The translations under genes and the position numbers were made by a program. A stretch of 57,875 bases of DNA from an archaeon (lineage in GTDB: Archaea > B1Sed10-29 > JAJSAI01), in the NCBI GenBank assembly GCA_024274695.1, contig JAJSAI010000014.1:1-57875 (forward strand). The letters are read 5' to 3'. A model generated the notes under the pieces. It had not been told where the DNA came from. It made no database searches and saw only the letters and a list, made by a program, of their open reading frames with translations. Positions within the stretch are counted from its first letter, which is position 1. Each line of letters opens with the position of its first letter. This document shows positions 15,321 through 23,784 of the stretch, piece after piece.

Positions 15321-17650
15321 TTTCCCAGCCCCGTTTGTTTTCCTTCTCCGAGGAGGTCTTCTTCTTTCACCCCCAGCTCGGCAAGTATCTTCATGCTCGC
15401 GGGAAGTATCTGGTGGTTTATGTAGTACTCTGCATCCGGTTTCCTGTTTCCAACGAGCTGGACCGGCCACGCCCTGTCGCTTATGCTCCCTGCTCCTTTC
15501 ACTATCACGTACTCCAGCACTGTCCCGGGCCTTACTCTGTATCCTGCTCTTTCAAGTTTTTCCGCGGCTTTCACGTGCGGTCCTATCTGCTCGTAGTCTT
15601 TTATTCTTCTGGTGATCTGCGTGTAGATCACAAGGTCCTCAAGTTTTACCTTTCCTGCCTTCAGGTCTTTTATTACTTTCTTCACGTACCTGACCGCCTC
15701 CTGAGGATCCCCGTGCTCCAGGACTTCTGCGATCACCCTCTCCTGGGTCTCTCTTGCTATTTTCGCCCAGTCCCTGCGCACGAGCTCGAACCCTTTTATC
15801 TCGACGGTCCCGTCTTCTCTGATGAGCGCGTACTTTTTCTTGGCAGCCTCTTTTTCTCCTCTCTTGGTCACGAACAGGCCTCTACGGTAGTATCCCTCGT
15901 ACTCCAGCTCCATGTCCGGGGGGAGCTCCTTGTTTATTTCTTGCACGAACCTTTTCGCGTCCTCCACTGTCTTGTTACCGAGCTTGAGGAACAGGCTGTC
16001 TGTGTCAGCGTAAAGGACCTTGAATCCTTTTTCTTCCGCCTTTTTTATGGTCTCCTGGATGTACTTCCTGCCGAGGGCTGTCACGCTCTCGGCGCATTCC
16101 CTTGAGTAGAACCTTGCCCTCGGGTATCCCATGTACCCGTAGCACGCGTTAGCGATTATCTTCAGGCCCCACTGTTTGAAGTGAAGCATTTTGTACTCGT
16201 CAGACCCTGGATCCAGTTTTTTCATCCTTTCCTTGACCTTCTTTCTCGTGTACACCAGGTCCTTGAGCACTGTTGGTATGAGCCCTGGTGGCTTTTTCCT
16301 GAACCTGTGTCCGAGGGGGGTCTCGTAGCAGTCCTCGCACTCTTCTCCTTCGCGGACGAGGGTGTGGCTGTCTATGTTGAAGGACATGATTATGCTTGGG
16401 TACAGGCTCCTGAAGTCGCAGACGACTATGTTCTCGTGCAGTCCCTTTTCAGGAAGTTTCACGAACGCTCCTTTTATGGGCCTCATCATCCTGGCCTTTA
16501 CTTCTCTTTCCTTTGGTATTGGGGGGATGAGCTCGTTCCGTTTCACTGCCTCCCGGATTATCATCCACTCTACCATCTGGCTGCTTGTCATCCATGTCAC
16601 GTCGTACAACGGGAGGCCTAAGATCCTGCTCAGCTCCGCGTACAAGGGTAGGATCTCTTCTCCCAGCTTGTACGCTGCCAGGGCGTCCTGTCTGTTGTAC
16701 TCCTTAAGGAGTTCGAGGTCTTTTCCTCCCTTGTCCCAGTACTCGTGTATTCTGGCGCAGTCTATGTCCAGTTTTTCTTTCCCGAAGAACTCCTTGTATA
16801 TTGACTCAAGGTCGTTCTTCGGAAGCCTGAGGGCTCCTATTCCCGTGAGGAAGGCGACTCCCCTGTACGTGTCAAGATGGACTCTTCCGTTTATCCTGCT
16901 CCTCCTTCCCAGACCACTCTTGCTCACCCCAGGCTCTGTCCCGTCCCGGCCCAGGGTGAGCTTTATTTTCAGTTTTTTGGCCCTCTCCTTCAGGTAAGGG
17001 AGGTCAAAGTCGTTGGAATTGTACCCTGTCAGGACGTCGTAGTCATTCTCGTTAACCTTTTTTATGAAGTCGTTGAACATGTCCTCTTCTTTTCTGTCCT
17101 TCCAGGTGATCACTTCGGACCCTTTCTCATCAGCGACTCCTATCATGAGCACAGGGTCTTTTTTCGGGTCAGAAGCTCCTTTTGGGTTGTACGTTTCTAT
17201 GTCGAAGGCCATCTGCTTGAGTCTTATGGGCTCCTGATCTGCTTTTTTGAAGTCCTGCAGGATCCCGTCCTTTATCTTGAACTGGTAGTAGTTTGACGCG
17301 TAAAGGCCGTTGTCTATCAGAAAACGGTAGATGAACTTGATCCTGGCCTCGAACGTTTCCGCGGTCTCTTTTATTTCGTTCCTTATCTTTATCACTTTTC
17401 CAGGATCATCTACCGTGACCTTCCACAGTTTCACTGGCCTGCCGTAGTACTTTTTTTCCACGGGAACGACTTTCTCCACACCATCCATTTTCTCAAGCTC
17501 TTCTTTTTTCACGCCGTCCCTGAGCACGTAAAAGTAGGGATCGTGCTCTGCAAGCACTCTGCTGACCTTGCCGTTCTCTTTTATCCACAGGGCGATCCGC
17601 TTGCCCTGGTCGTGTTCCACGTCCAGGATGAACCCTCTTATCCTGCTCAC
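15308..17650 (-). CDS. polB: DNA polymerase, family B
   Basis: The 780-residue replicative-type polymerase has 3'-5' exonuclease motifs DIETYN (about 150), YNSNDFDLPYL and YNRQDALAAY. Polymerase motifs are A (CDFRSLYPSI, about 410), B (KIIANACYGYMGYPRAR) and C (YADTDS, about 547). No intein is present. The C-terminus, QTGLGKWMK, fits a PCNA-interacting PIP box as in Thermococcus polymerases. A GTG start is used. The last codons overlap the methionine aminopeptidase start. Confidence 0.97.
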   Translation of the reverse strand: MSRIRGFILDVEHDQGKRIALWIKENGKVSRVLAEHDPYFYVLRDGVKKEELEKMDGVEKVVPVEKKYYGRPVKLWKVTVDDPGKVIKIRNEIKETAETFEARIKFIYRFLIDNGLYASNYYQFKIKDGILQDFKKADQEPIRLKQMAFDIETYNPKGASDPKKDPVLMIGVADEKGSEVITWKDRKEEDMFNDFIKKVNENDYDVLTGYNSNDFDLPYLKERAKKLKIKLTLGRDGTEPGVSKSGLGRRSRINGRVHLDTYRGVAFLTGIGALRLPKNDLESIYKEFFGKEKLDIDCARIHEYWDKGGKDLELLKEYNRQDALAAYKLGEEILPLYAELSRILGLPLYDVTWMTSSQMVEWMIIREAVKRNELIPPIPKEREVKARMMRPIKGAFVKLPEKGLHENIVVCDFRSLYPSIIMSFNIDSHTLVREGEECEDCYETPLGHRFRKKPPGLIPTVLKDLVYTRKKVKERMKKLDPGSDEYKMLHFKQWGLKIIANACYGYMGYPRARFYSRECAESVTALGRKYIQETIKKAEEKGFKVLYADTDSLFLKLGNKTVEDAKRFVQEINKELPPDMELEYEGYYRRGLFVTKRGEKEAAKKKYALIREDGTVEIKGFELVRRDWAKIARETQERVIAEVLEHGDPQEAVRYVKKVIKDLKAGKVKLEDLVIYTQITRRIKDYEQIGPHVKAAEKLERAGYRVRPGTVLEYVIVKGAGSISDRAWPVQLVGNRKPDAEYYINHQILPASMKILAELGVKEEDLLGEGKQTGLGKWMK

Positions 17651-17711
17651 CCAAAATGTTTATATGCTCTTAGATGTTCTAATCTGTTAAAAAGGTTTCC
17701 AGGGTGGACTA

Positions 17712-18194
17712 ATGGCAAGACCTGAAATGGTTTCTTCCGCGGGGCTGCTGGCAGAAATACACGCTCTAGACTCCAAGATAAGGGTGCTCGCCCAGAGGTT
17801 GTCAATAATAGAAAAGAACGAGCAGGTCATAGGGAAGACGCTCATATCCCACAACAGGAAGCTTAAGGAGCTTGAGTCCGCGATCGCAAAGCTAGAGGCA
17901 GCCCAGGAGAAGCCTGCCCAGTCAGAGGAGGTTTCCAAGCTCAAGGAGATTGTCCAGGAGCTTGAGAAGAAGGTGAAAGAGCTTGAGCCTGTGGTCCAGG
18001 AGAACAAGAAGGCAGACGATGCCATCCGCACCCAGATGAAGGAACTCAAGTACGTTGTGGACATGATAAACCCTGTGGCTTACGTGACCGCTGATGACGT
18101 GGAGGACATTGTGGAGGAAAAACTGAGGGAGTACCTGTCGGGCAAGAGGTCCAGGAGAACTGGCCTGGACGAGTTTGAGAAAGAGTTCCTCTGA
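17712..18194 (+). CDS. Coiled-coil protein, unknown function
   Basis: The 160-residue protein has long heptad stretches (about 15-55 and 70-110; VSKLKEIVQELEKKVKELE) and a short acidic C-terminal segment (ADDVEDIVEEKLREYL) before a basic tail. No enzymatic domain is visible. It is divergent from PolB with about 60 nt between; gttaaaaagg about 22 nt upstream may be its TATA box. A structural or scaffold role is the only inference possible. Confidence 0.75.
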   Translation: MARPEMVSSAGLLAEIHALDSKIRVLAQRLSIIEKNEQVIGKTLISHNRKLKELESAIAKLEAAQEKPAQSEEVSKLKEIVQELEKKVKELEPVVQENKKADDAIRTQMKELKYVVDMINPVAYVTADDVEDIVEEKLREYLSGKRSRRTGLDEFEKEFL

Positions 18195-18201
18195 CCCTTT
18201 T

Positions 18202-19035
18202 TCACTCCTCTTTTACTATGTCGAAGACGACCTGAACCTTTCCTGGAGAAAAGGGTCTTACGACCCTCTTGAACGCGATCCTGTACTTTGACCCTGTTTC
18301 CTCTGCCTTCCTGCGGATTATTTCCTCTGCTCTGGTGAAAGGGTCTTTCCTGTCGCCGATATAATAAAAGTGGATCACCCCTCCTTTTTTCACGTGCCTG
18401 AACGCAAGGTCAAGGAAATCTTCTCCTGTTTTGGGCAGGGGCATGATTATCCTGTCCATCTTCTCAGGAATCTTTTCAGCCTCTTCTCTCACGTTCCCGA
18501 GTATCGGGATCATCCTGCCCTCAACCCTGTTCAAGCGCACGTTCTCCTTCATCCACTTTACTGCTTCAGGGTTCAGTTCTATTGCGTATATCTTCACGTT
18601 AGGAACTCTCTTGAGTATCACGAGCCCGAAGGGCCCTACTCCAGCAAACCAGTATCCTATGACCTCTCCTGGCTTCACTTGCTTGGCTATCCTTTCCCTC
18701 TCGTAGCTTAGCCTGGGAGTAAAGTACACCTTGCTCACGTCAAGCCTGATCCTGGCCCCTGACTCCCTGTACTCCGTGACCGTTCTGTTCTCTCCCGCTA
18801 TCACTTTCACAGGCCTTATCCTGTAAACTCCCTCGTGTATTCCTGCTCTCTTGCACACTGTTTTGACGCTCTTGTGCACCTCAAGAATGGCTTCTCCTAT
18901 TTCTTTTTCCCTGTGCTCGAGTTCTTCTGGGACTTCTATTATCGCGATGTCCCCGATTATGTCAAAGCTAGTCACAGCCTTCTCGGCCTCTTCCTTGGGC
19001 AGTTTTTTCATGAGCACTTCACGCAGGCTCGTCAT
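18202..19035 (-). CDS. trm5: tRNA (guanine37-N1)-methyltransferase Trm5
   Basis: The 277-residue enzyme methylates G37 next to the anticodon, preventing frameshifts. Family features include VYFTPRLSYERERIA, the SAM-site segment WFAGVGPFGLVI, the ribose-binding IELNPEAVKWMKEN, and the MPLPKTGEDFLD motif at the catalytic position. The acidic residue usually before FAGVG is missing (GYWFAGVG). The ATG at 19035 overlaps the NreA stop as ATGA, which settles the start. Confidence 0.9.
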   Translation of the reverse strand: MTSLREVLMKKLPKEEAEKAVTSFDIIGDIAIIEVPEELEHREKEIGEAILEVHKSVKTVCKRAGIHEGVYRIRPVKVIAGENRTVTEYRESGARIRLDVSKVYFTPRLSYERERIAKQVKPGEVIGYWFAGVGPFGLVILKRVPNVKIYAIELNPEAVKWMKENVRLNRVEGRMIPILGNVREEAEKIPEKMDRIIMPLPKTGEDFLDLAFRHVKKGGVIHFYYIGDRKDPFTRAEEIIRRKAEETGSKYRIAFKRVVRPFSPGKVQVVFDIVKEE

Positions 19036-20252
19036 GACAACCACTTCGTCAGCCTTGGTTGGGTCACTTGTTCTTTCAGGATCATGCTGTTATTAAACCA
19101 TGCCTCGAACCTGACAGGTGATCTTTCGGTAATAACATTCTTTAACGCGCGCAGGCCAGACACTTTCTCCGGATCTCCTGAGAGCACTTTCCTCACGCCC
19201 TCCCTAACCTGCCACACTCCCACTGGAACAGTATAGCCGGGGCCGATGTGCCTGAGGACAAGTACTCCAGCGCTCCTGCGTATCCTGCACAGTTTTTCGT
19301 AGACCGCGAGCCTTGCCGCGAAATAGCTTCCTCCGATCTCGGGATACTCCCTTAACCCTTTCCTGTCCTCTCTTGCCCCTGCTATCACCAGGCCTGCCGC
19401 CGGGTTCCACACGCTCTTCCCCGACCATGCTTCCAGCATCTCGAACCCAACGCCTTCGGGGAAGAACACGATCACGTAGTTGTTATCGTACTGCGATCCT
19501 GAAAACACGAGGATCTGGTTCACTGGAGGGTATTCTCTCGTCCTTTTCATGAGTTCTTCAGATATCATGGAATCAGAGGCGGTGATACTCCACCTGGTGG
19601 GCACCATCTTCCTTTTCTTACCGAGCCCGAGCATTCCAGCGCTCAGAACCTGGCTGACCCTGGAGACAGGGACTCCTTTCTCGTACAGGCTCACGAGCGC
19701 GTCCCTCGCCCGCAGGTCCGTGTCAGACCAGATTTTTTCTATCCTGTGATCTGTCTTGATTCCGTAAACGCTTACTCTCCTGGCCCTGGCCGCGGGTGAC
19801 ATGACCTCTGACCCTGGATCAAGCGACAGCCTGGGCTCTTTCTCGAGCTCTGCTTCCGCGTCAGGGGGAGCGCGTGAGAGTACTGTCTCCTGGACTACTT
19901 CAGTAATCCGCCCGGGCTTTTTCACGTTCGCCCTGGCTTCTGTCCTGACCAGGGAAAACCTCATTCTGACGATCTCCTGCAAGGGCAGGCTCGCCCATGA
20001 TTCTGGGGAATCCAGTTTTCCCACTCCTTCTGCAAGAGGCGAGATCATGGGCCCAGCGTACACTCTAGGGTACCCGTGCCTGCCCACGAACACGCTGGGA
20101 GGGCTGGCTCCCTGCAGTTCCCTCGTGCTGACGACCTTTTCCACCTTCAGCCCGGCATAGTACTTCATGAGCAGCGGGCACTCTCGCCTGCCGCAGAGCA
20201 TTCTCGCGCCCTTGCACTTCACGCACAGTCCTGCCGGGAATCCTATGTTCAC
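19032..20252 (-). CDS. nreA: DNA repair protein NreA
   Basis: The 406-residue archaeal DNA-repair protein is of unknown chemistry; family members take part in mitomycin-type damage repair and bind PCNA. An N-terminal zinc-binding segment (CVKCKGARMLCGRRECP) and a C-terminal PIP box (QPRLTKWLS) are both present, bracketing the conserved body (FVGRHGYPRVYAGPM). A GTG start has a TATA-like ttaaatc about 27 nt upstream, fitting a leaderless mRNA. Trm5 follows with a 4-nt overlap. Confidence 0.92.
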   Translation of the reverse strand: MNIGFPAGLCVKCKGARMLCGRRECPLLMKYYAGLKVEKVVSTRELQGASPPSVFVGRHGYPRVYAGPMISPLAEGVGKLDSPESWASLPLQEIVRMRFSLVRTEARANVKKPGRITEVVQETVLSRAPPDAEAELEKEPRLSLDPGSEVMSPAARARRVSVYGIKTDHRIEKIWSDTDLRARDALVSLYEKGVPVSRVSQVLSAGMLGLGKKRKMVPTRWSITASDSMISEELMKRTREYPPVNQILVFSGSQYDNNYVIVFFPEGVGFEMLEAWSGKSVWNPAAGLVIAGAREDRKGLREYPEIGGSYFAARLAVYEKLCRIRRSAGVLVLRHIGPGYTVPVGVWQVREGVRKVLSGDPEKVSGLRALKNVITERSPVRFEAWFNNSMILKEQVTQPRLTKWLS

Positions 20253-20292
20253 GCTCTTACTCTGTAATCCCCGTGATTTAATGCTTGCGGAG

Positions 20293-20303
20293 CTGTTTTA
20301 AAC
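20293..20303 (+). promoter_or_regulatory. TATA-like box of the DUF63 gene
   Basis: ctgttttaaac lies about 28 nt before the ATG at 20326, the spacing expected for a leaderless archaeal transcript. Inferred from position. Confidence 0.5.
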
Positions 20304-20325
20304 CCCTCTTGGTAGTATACATCCT

Positions 20326-21105
20326 ATGGGCTTTCTAGAAGACTATTTTATCAATCCTGTACTGCACGGGACGGGATACAATCCTGTGAACACGCTCGTA
20401 TACGCGGTCCTGCTCGTGGCCAGCCTGCCGCTGGTGGCCAGGCTCATGAAAAGGTTGGGGATGCGTGCCGATGAGAGGACCTGGGCCTCGCTCCTGCCTT
20501 TCGTGGTCCTCGGAGGCTTGCTAAGGGCAATGCAGGACCACGGCATGTTCTCGTTCTTGGGTGGCGCAGAGTACGCGCTCTTCGTGACTCCCGGGATCTA
20601 CCTTACTGTGTTTTTGCTCGCGCTAGCGAGCATTCTCTTAGAAAAAAAGGTTGGGATTCCGACAGCCTGGGAGGGAATTTTCCTGCTCGCGTTTTTCGGG
20701 TCATGGTACGCGTTCGTCATCCGCAGGATAACGCCGCTGGCGTGGGTGCTGGGGGTGGCCGTTCTCGCGTTCATCCCCGCGTACTTTGTCCTGTCAAGGT
20801 ACTCCTGGAGAACTCTCCCCCGCGTTTCCAGCATGCCAGTGCTCGCGCACGTGCTGGACGCCAGCGCGAGCTGGACAGCTATTTCTGTGGTGGGCGGCTA
20901 CTTCGAGCAGCATGTTCTCCCAAGCGCTCTCTTTTCTCCTGGAACGTTCTGGATGTTTATTCCCCTGAAGCTCGTAGTCGCGGCCCTGGCGGTCCTGCTG
21001 GTGGACAAGTACTCGGACGGGTACGACGCGTGGGTGCTCAAGTTCGCCCTGCTGGTCCTCGGGCTCGGGCCGGGAGTCAGGGACACACTCACCATGCTGG
21101 CGTGA
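20326..21105 (+). CDS. DUF63 family membrane protein
   Basis: The 259 residues form about seven to eight membrane helices. The N-terminal pattern matches the archaeal DUF63 family: YFINPVLHGTGYNPVNTLVYA, the LGGLLRAMQDHG motif, and ALFVTPGIYLTVF. The charged Arg and Asp-His in LLRAMQDHG within the membrane region are characteristic. Function is unknown for the family. A TATA-like box fits a leaderless start. Confidence 0.88.
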   Translation: MGFLEDYFINPVLHGTGYNPVNTLVYAVLLVASLPLVARLMKRLGMRADERTWASLLPFVVLGGLLRAMQDHGMFSFLGGAEYALFVTPGIYLTVFLLALASILLEKKVGIPTAWEGIFLLAFFGSWYAFVIRRITPLAWVLGVAVLAFIPAYFVLSRYSWRTLPRVSSMPVLAHVLDASASWTAISVVGGYFEQHVLPSALFSPGTFWMFIPLKLVVAALAVLLVDKYSDGYDAWVLKFALLVLGLGPGVRDTLTMLA

Positions 21106-21148
21106 ACCGCAATCAATAAAAACGCGTGTTGGGAGAATATTTTTGGGA

Positions 21149-21225
21149 GCGCCGTTAGTCTAGCCAGGTTAGGACATGGGCTTCCCAAGCCTATGGCCCG
21201 GGTTCGAATCCCGGACGGCGCACCA
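21149..21225 (+). tRNA. tRNA-Gly (CCC)
   Basis: The acceptor GCGCCGT pairs with ACGGCGC. The anticodon stem TGGGC/GCCTA carries loop TTCCCAA (anticodon CCC). The T arm is CCGGGTTCGAATCCCGG, the discriminator is A and CCA is encoded. No intron. An AT-rich element (aataaaaac) is about 26 nt upstream. Confidence 0.95.
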
Positions 21226-21254
21226 GCAAGCGTGCGAAACCATAATCCCCCTCT

Positions 21255-21341
21255 GCAGGGATTGCTTAGCCTGGTATAGCGCTAGGTTCAGGGCCTAGTG
21301 GGTTAGTCCCATCGGGGGTTCGAATCCCCCTCCCTGCACCA
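21255..21341 (+). tRNA. tRNA-Leu (CAG)
   Basis: A class II tRNA: acceptor GCAGGGA/TCCCTGC, anticodon stem CTAGG/CCTAG with loop TTCAGGG (anticodon CAG), variable arm TGGG-TTAGT-CCCA, T arm GGGGGTTCGAATCCCCC, CCA encoded. It starts 30 nt after tRNA-Gly, so the pair is likely one transcript. Confidence 0.95.
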
Positions 21342-21359
21342 TTCCTTTTTTTATTCTTA
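21342..21359 (+). terminator. T-rich terminator after tRNA-Leu(CAG)
   Basis: A run of seven T followed by further T-rich sequence directly after the CCA end fits archaeal T-tract termination. There is no hairpin. Confidence 0.5.
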
Positions 21360-21361
21360 TC

Positions 21362-22225
21362 ATGTGTCTTCTTGTTGGGGTGTTCTTGTTGAAGGTCATT
21401 TTCGGCCCTGTTTTTCTTGAGCACGATAATCCTGCGCATCCGGAGAACAAGGGCAGGCTCTCGCTGATCCTGGAGGAGTTGGGAGAGTGGGATGTTGTTG
21501 ATCCTGAGGACGGAGAACAGTATCTTGGACTATGTCATTCTGAGGAGTATGTTCAGAGGATCAGGAGCCTGGCTGGCTCTGGTTTTCTGACTCCTGACAC
21601 CTACTATAACGAGCATACTTTTAGGGCAGCGTGTTATGCTGTTGGCGCGGCTGTTCAGGCCGCCCGGCTTAACGCGTTCGCGCTCGTCAGACCTCCTGGG
21701 CACCACGCGCTCAGGGAAAGGGGAGGTGGTTTCTGCATTTTTAACAGCATGGCAGTAGCAGCCAAAGTATTGTCAGGCGAGGGAAAAAGGATCGCGATCC
21801 TGGATATTGACTGTCATCATGGGAACGGCACGCAGGAGCTGGTCAAGGACGACAGGAACATTTTGTATTGCTCCCTGCATCAGAGCCCGTTGTACCCCGG
21901 CACAGGACTGCGGGATGAGGGTAATGCGTTGAACGCTCCCCTCCCTGCAGGCTCTGGGGATAAAGAGGGAATAAGGGTTTCGGAAGAAAAGTTTTTCCCT
22001 GCAATAGAAGACTTTAATCCTGACGTGGTGGGGGTATCAGCTGGTTTTGATGCTTACTACAAGGACAAGAGGCCCGAGCTCGGGAACGACTTGAACTTCA
22101 CGCTTGAGTTCTACGAGAGGGTCGCAGAATTCTTAAGGTCTTATGATAGGTTCCTGGTCCTAGAAGGAGGGTATGATCCGGTCAGTATCCTGGAGTGCTC
22201 CAAGGTTTTCCTGGAGGGACTGTGA
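21362..22225 (+). CDS. Histone-deacetylase-family hydrolase (AcuC/HDAC-like)
   Basis: The 287-residue zinc amidohydrolase has the class I/II HDAC signatures: HPENKGRL near the start, the paired catalytic histidines in RPPGHHAL, zinc ligands in DIDCHHGNG (about 150) and SAGFDAYYKD, and LEGGYDP near the end. It would remove acetyl groups from proteins or small amines; the substrate is unknown and no archaeal histone gene is seen here. The start is uncertain: the ATG used adds ten residues before KVIFGPVF, and TTG codons just upstream of that are alternatives. Confidence 0.9.
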   Translation: MCLLVGVFLLKVIFGPVFLEHDNPAHPENKGRLSLILEELGEWDVVDPEDGEQYLGLCHSEEYVQRIRSLAGSGFLTPDTYYNEHTFRAACYAVGAAVQAARLNAFALVRPPGHHALRERGGGFCIFNSMAVAAKVLSGEGKRIAILDIDCHHGNGTQELVKDDRNILYCSLHQSPLYPGTGLRDEGNALNAPLPAGSGDKEGIRVSEEKFFPAIEDFNPDVVGVSAGFDAYYKDKRPELGNDLNFTLEFYERVAEFLRSYDRFLVLEGGYDPVSILECSKVFLEGL

Positions 22226-22227
22226 GC

Positions 22228-23703
22228 TCACGCGCTCAGGGTGTCCCTGAGTATGGCCCTGTATGGTCTGGAGTGGGCTTCTTTCACCGCGATCTCGTTT
22301 TCTTTCACGAACTCTATTTTCATGCTGGCGTTGTTGATCACGGTCTGGTCTACTCCTGCCTCGTCCTCTAGTCCTATGCATGTGCCGACCCCGTAGTTCG
22401 GGCTGTCCAGAAGAATATTCTTCATCTCCAGCCCGAGAGGCGTTTGGGCGAGGTACTCCTCTCCTTTCTTCAGGAACAAGAGTGTCTTGAGTTCTCTGCT
22501 GGCGAGTTCTGCCTTGTACTTCTCGTACAGGGATTTCAGGATGGAGAACGCTATCGCTCTTTTGATGTGGGGAGGGTAGCCTGACACGTCTATCCTGGCT
22601 ATTGACCCCACTCTCTTCAGGTAGGGTGACACGAGGATGTTCAGGTCAAGCTTTCCTCCGAACGTGTTAGGGAACGCTTTGTGCAGTACCCTGATGAGTC
22701 TTATGGCCTGGTACGCGTAGAATTTCTTGGCTTCAGGAGTGTTGGCTAGTATTTCCTCCTCCAGTCCCTTTAGCGAAGAGTACTCTTCTGAGTGCGTTTC
22801 TATTGCCCTGTCCAGGATCTTGCCCGCTTCTTCCCCAGGCCCCTTCTCGTTCCTGGGGAGTTCAAGGACTTCCCTGAACTGGTCCCTGTTAAGCAGGTTT
22901 ATGTTCACGTAAACCTGGCCTACTCTCAGGGTGTTCACGGGCATTCCGATAGGCTGCAGGTGCGGGAACTCTTGCTGGTTGAAGTTTTTGTTAGGCGCGT
23001 TCATTCCAATGAACTCCTTGTTATCATCAAGCACTATGGCGGTTATTCCTGTGAGCACACAGTTCTCCATGATAACGTGGAACGCGTTCCTTACCTGGTC
23101 CTTGTTCCCTATCACCACCGTGCTCGAGAAAGACTGGATGTTCTCTTCAGCCAGTTCTCCTGTTATCCTCTTGCCCAAGAGTGCTTTGGCCATGGCCCTT
23201 ATTTCTCCTGCTTTTGGTGCTTCTACTGCTTTTCTTATGAGCATGCTGGGGAGCAGGAAGGGTTCAGAGAACAGTCTCGTGGTGTACTCTTCCAGGGCAT
23301 TGCGTAGTGGCACTACCCTTATGTCATAGGCGGCGCTTTCTTCCATGAGCCTTTCGTGCATTTCCTCTATTCTCTTGAAGAACTTGTCCAGGACAATGCT
23401 CATGTTCTCCCCGACTTTCACGTACCTCGGGCCGGGGGAGAGGATCAGGTACTTTCCCTTGAAGGTGGGGTAGTGCTTTTCCAGGAGTATCGCGTTCCCG
23501 GGAAGTTTTTCCGCCAGGGTTGAAGCGTTCCCTTCCACCACGTAGATCTTGTACAGTATCAGTAGGTATCCTCTCACAGTTCCCTCTCTCTTGTCTTCGA
23601 TAACGCTCAGCGCGAGCTTGTCAGGGTTCTCGTAAAAGTAGGTGTTGTACCCGGTCCACTTGCCGGAGAATATTTCTTTCCAGGGCCCGTGAGAGAGTTC
23701 CAT
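22228..23703 (-). CDS. HerA/FtsK-like protein with lost Walker motifs (probable pseudo-ATPase)
   Basis: The 491-residue protein follows the outline of HerA-type ATPases. A strand-loop-helix is found where Walker A belongs (VVIGNKDQVRNAFHVI), then IVLDDNKEFIGM, the RIDVSGYPPHIKRAIAF helix and a late VGTCIGLEDEAGVDQTVINN segment. GxxxxGK[ST] is absent, and the expected hydrophobic-DEAH Walker B reads TLLFLKKGEEYL. ATP hydrolysis is therefore unlikely. It may be a structural partner of a true HerA or a regulatory protein. The remote homology is by pattern only. Confidence 0.5.
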   Translation of the reverse strand: MELSHGPWKEIFSGKWTGYNTYFYENPDKLALSVIEDKREGTVRGYLLILYKIYVVEGNASTLAEKLPGNAILLEKHYPTFKGKYLILSPGPRYVKVGENMSIVLDKFFKRIEEMHERLMEESAAYDIRVVPLRNALEEYTTRLFSEPFLLPSMLIRKAVEAPKAGEIRAMAKALLGKRITGELAEENIQSFSSTVVIGNKDQVRNAFHVIMENCVLTGITAIVLDDNKEFIGMNAPNKNFNQQEFPHLQPIGMPVNTLRVGQVYVNINLLNRDQFREVLELPRNEKGPGEEAGKILDRAIETHSEEYSSLKGLEEEILANTPEAKKFYAYQAIRLIRVLHKAFPNTFGGKLDLNILVSPYLKRVGSIARIDVSGYPPHIKRAIAFSILKSLYEKYKAELASRELKTLLFLKKGEEYLAQTPLGLEMKNILLDSPNYGVGTCIGLEDEAGVDQTVINNASMKIEFVKENEIAVKEAHSRPYRAILRDTLSA

Positions 23704-23784
23704 GCCATCCCCCTGAATATTAGTTTGGCTTGATTTATAAAAGTTTTATAAACCAGGCTGCCTTTTTTTATCTCGGGTGTGCGG

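Noticed and set aside
15321-15470. 50-residue N-terminal extension of methionine aminopeptidase
   Set aside because: It lies fully inside the PolB C-terminal coding region, is arginine-rich and unlike the enzyme family.
15275-16105. Long plus-strand reading frame opposite the DNA polymerase gene
   Set aside because: PolB motifs are unambiguous on the minus strand; the plus-strand product has no recognisable features and arises from codon bias.
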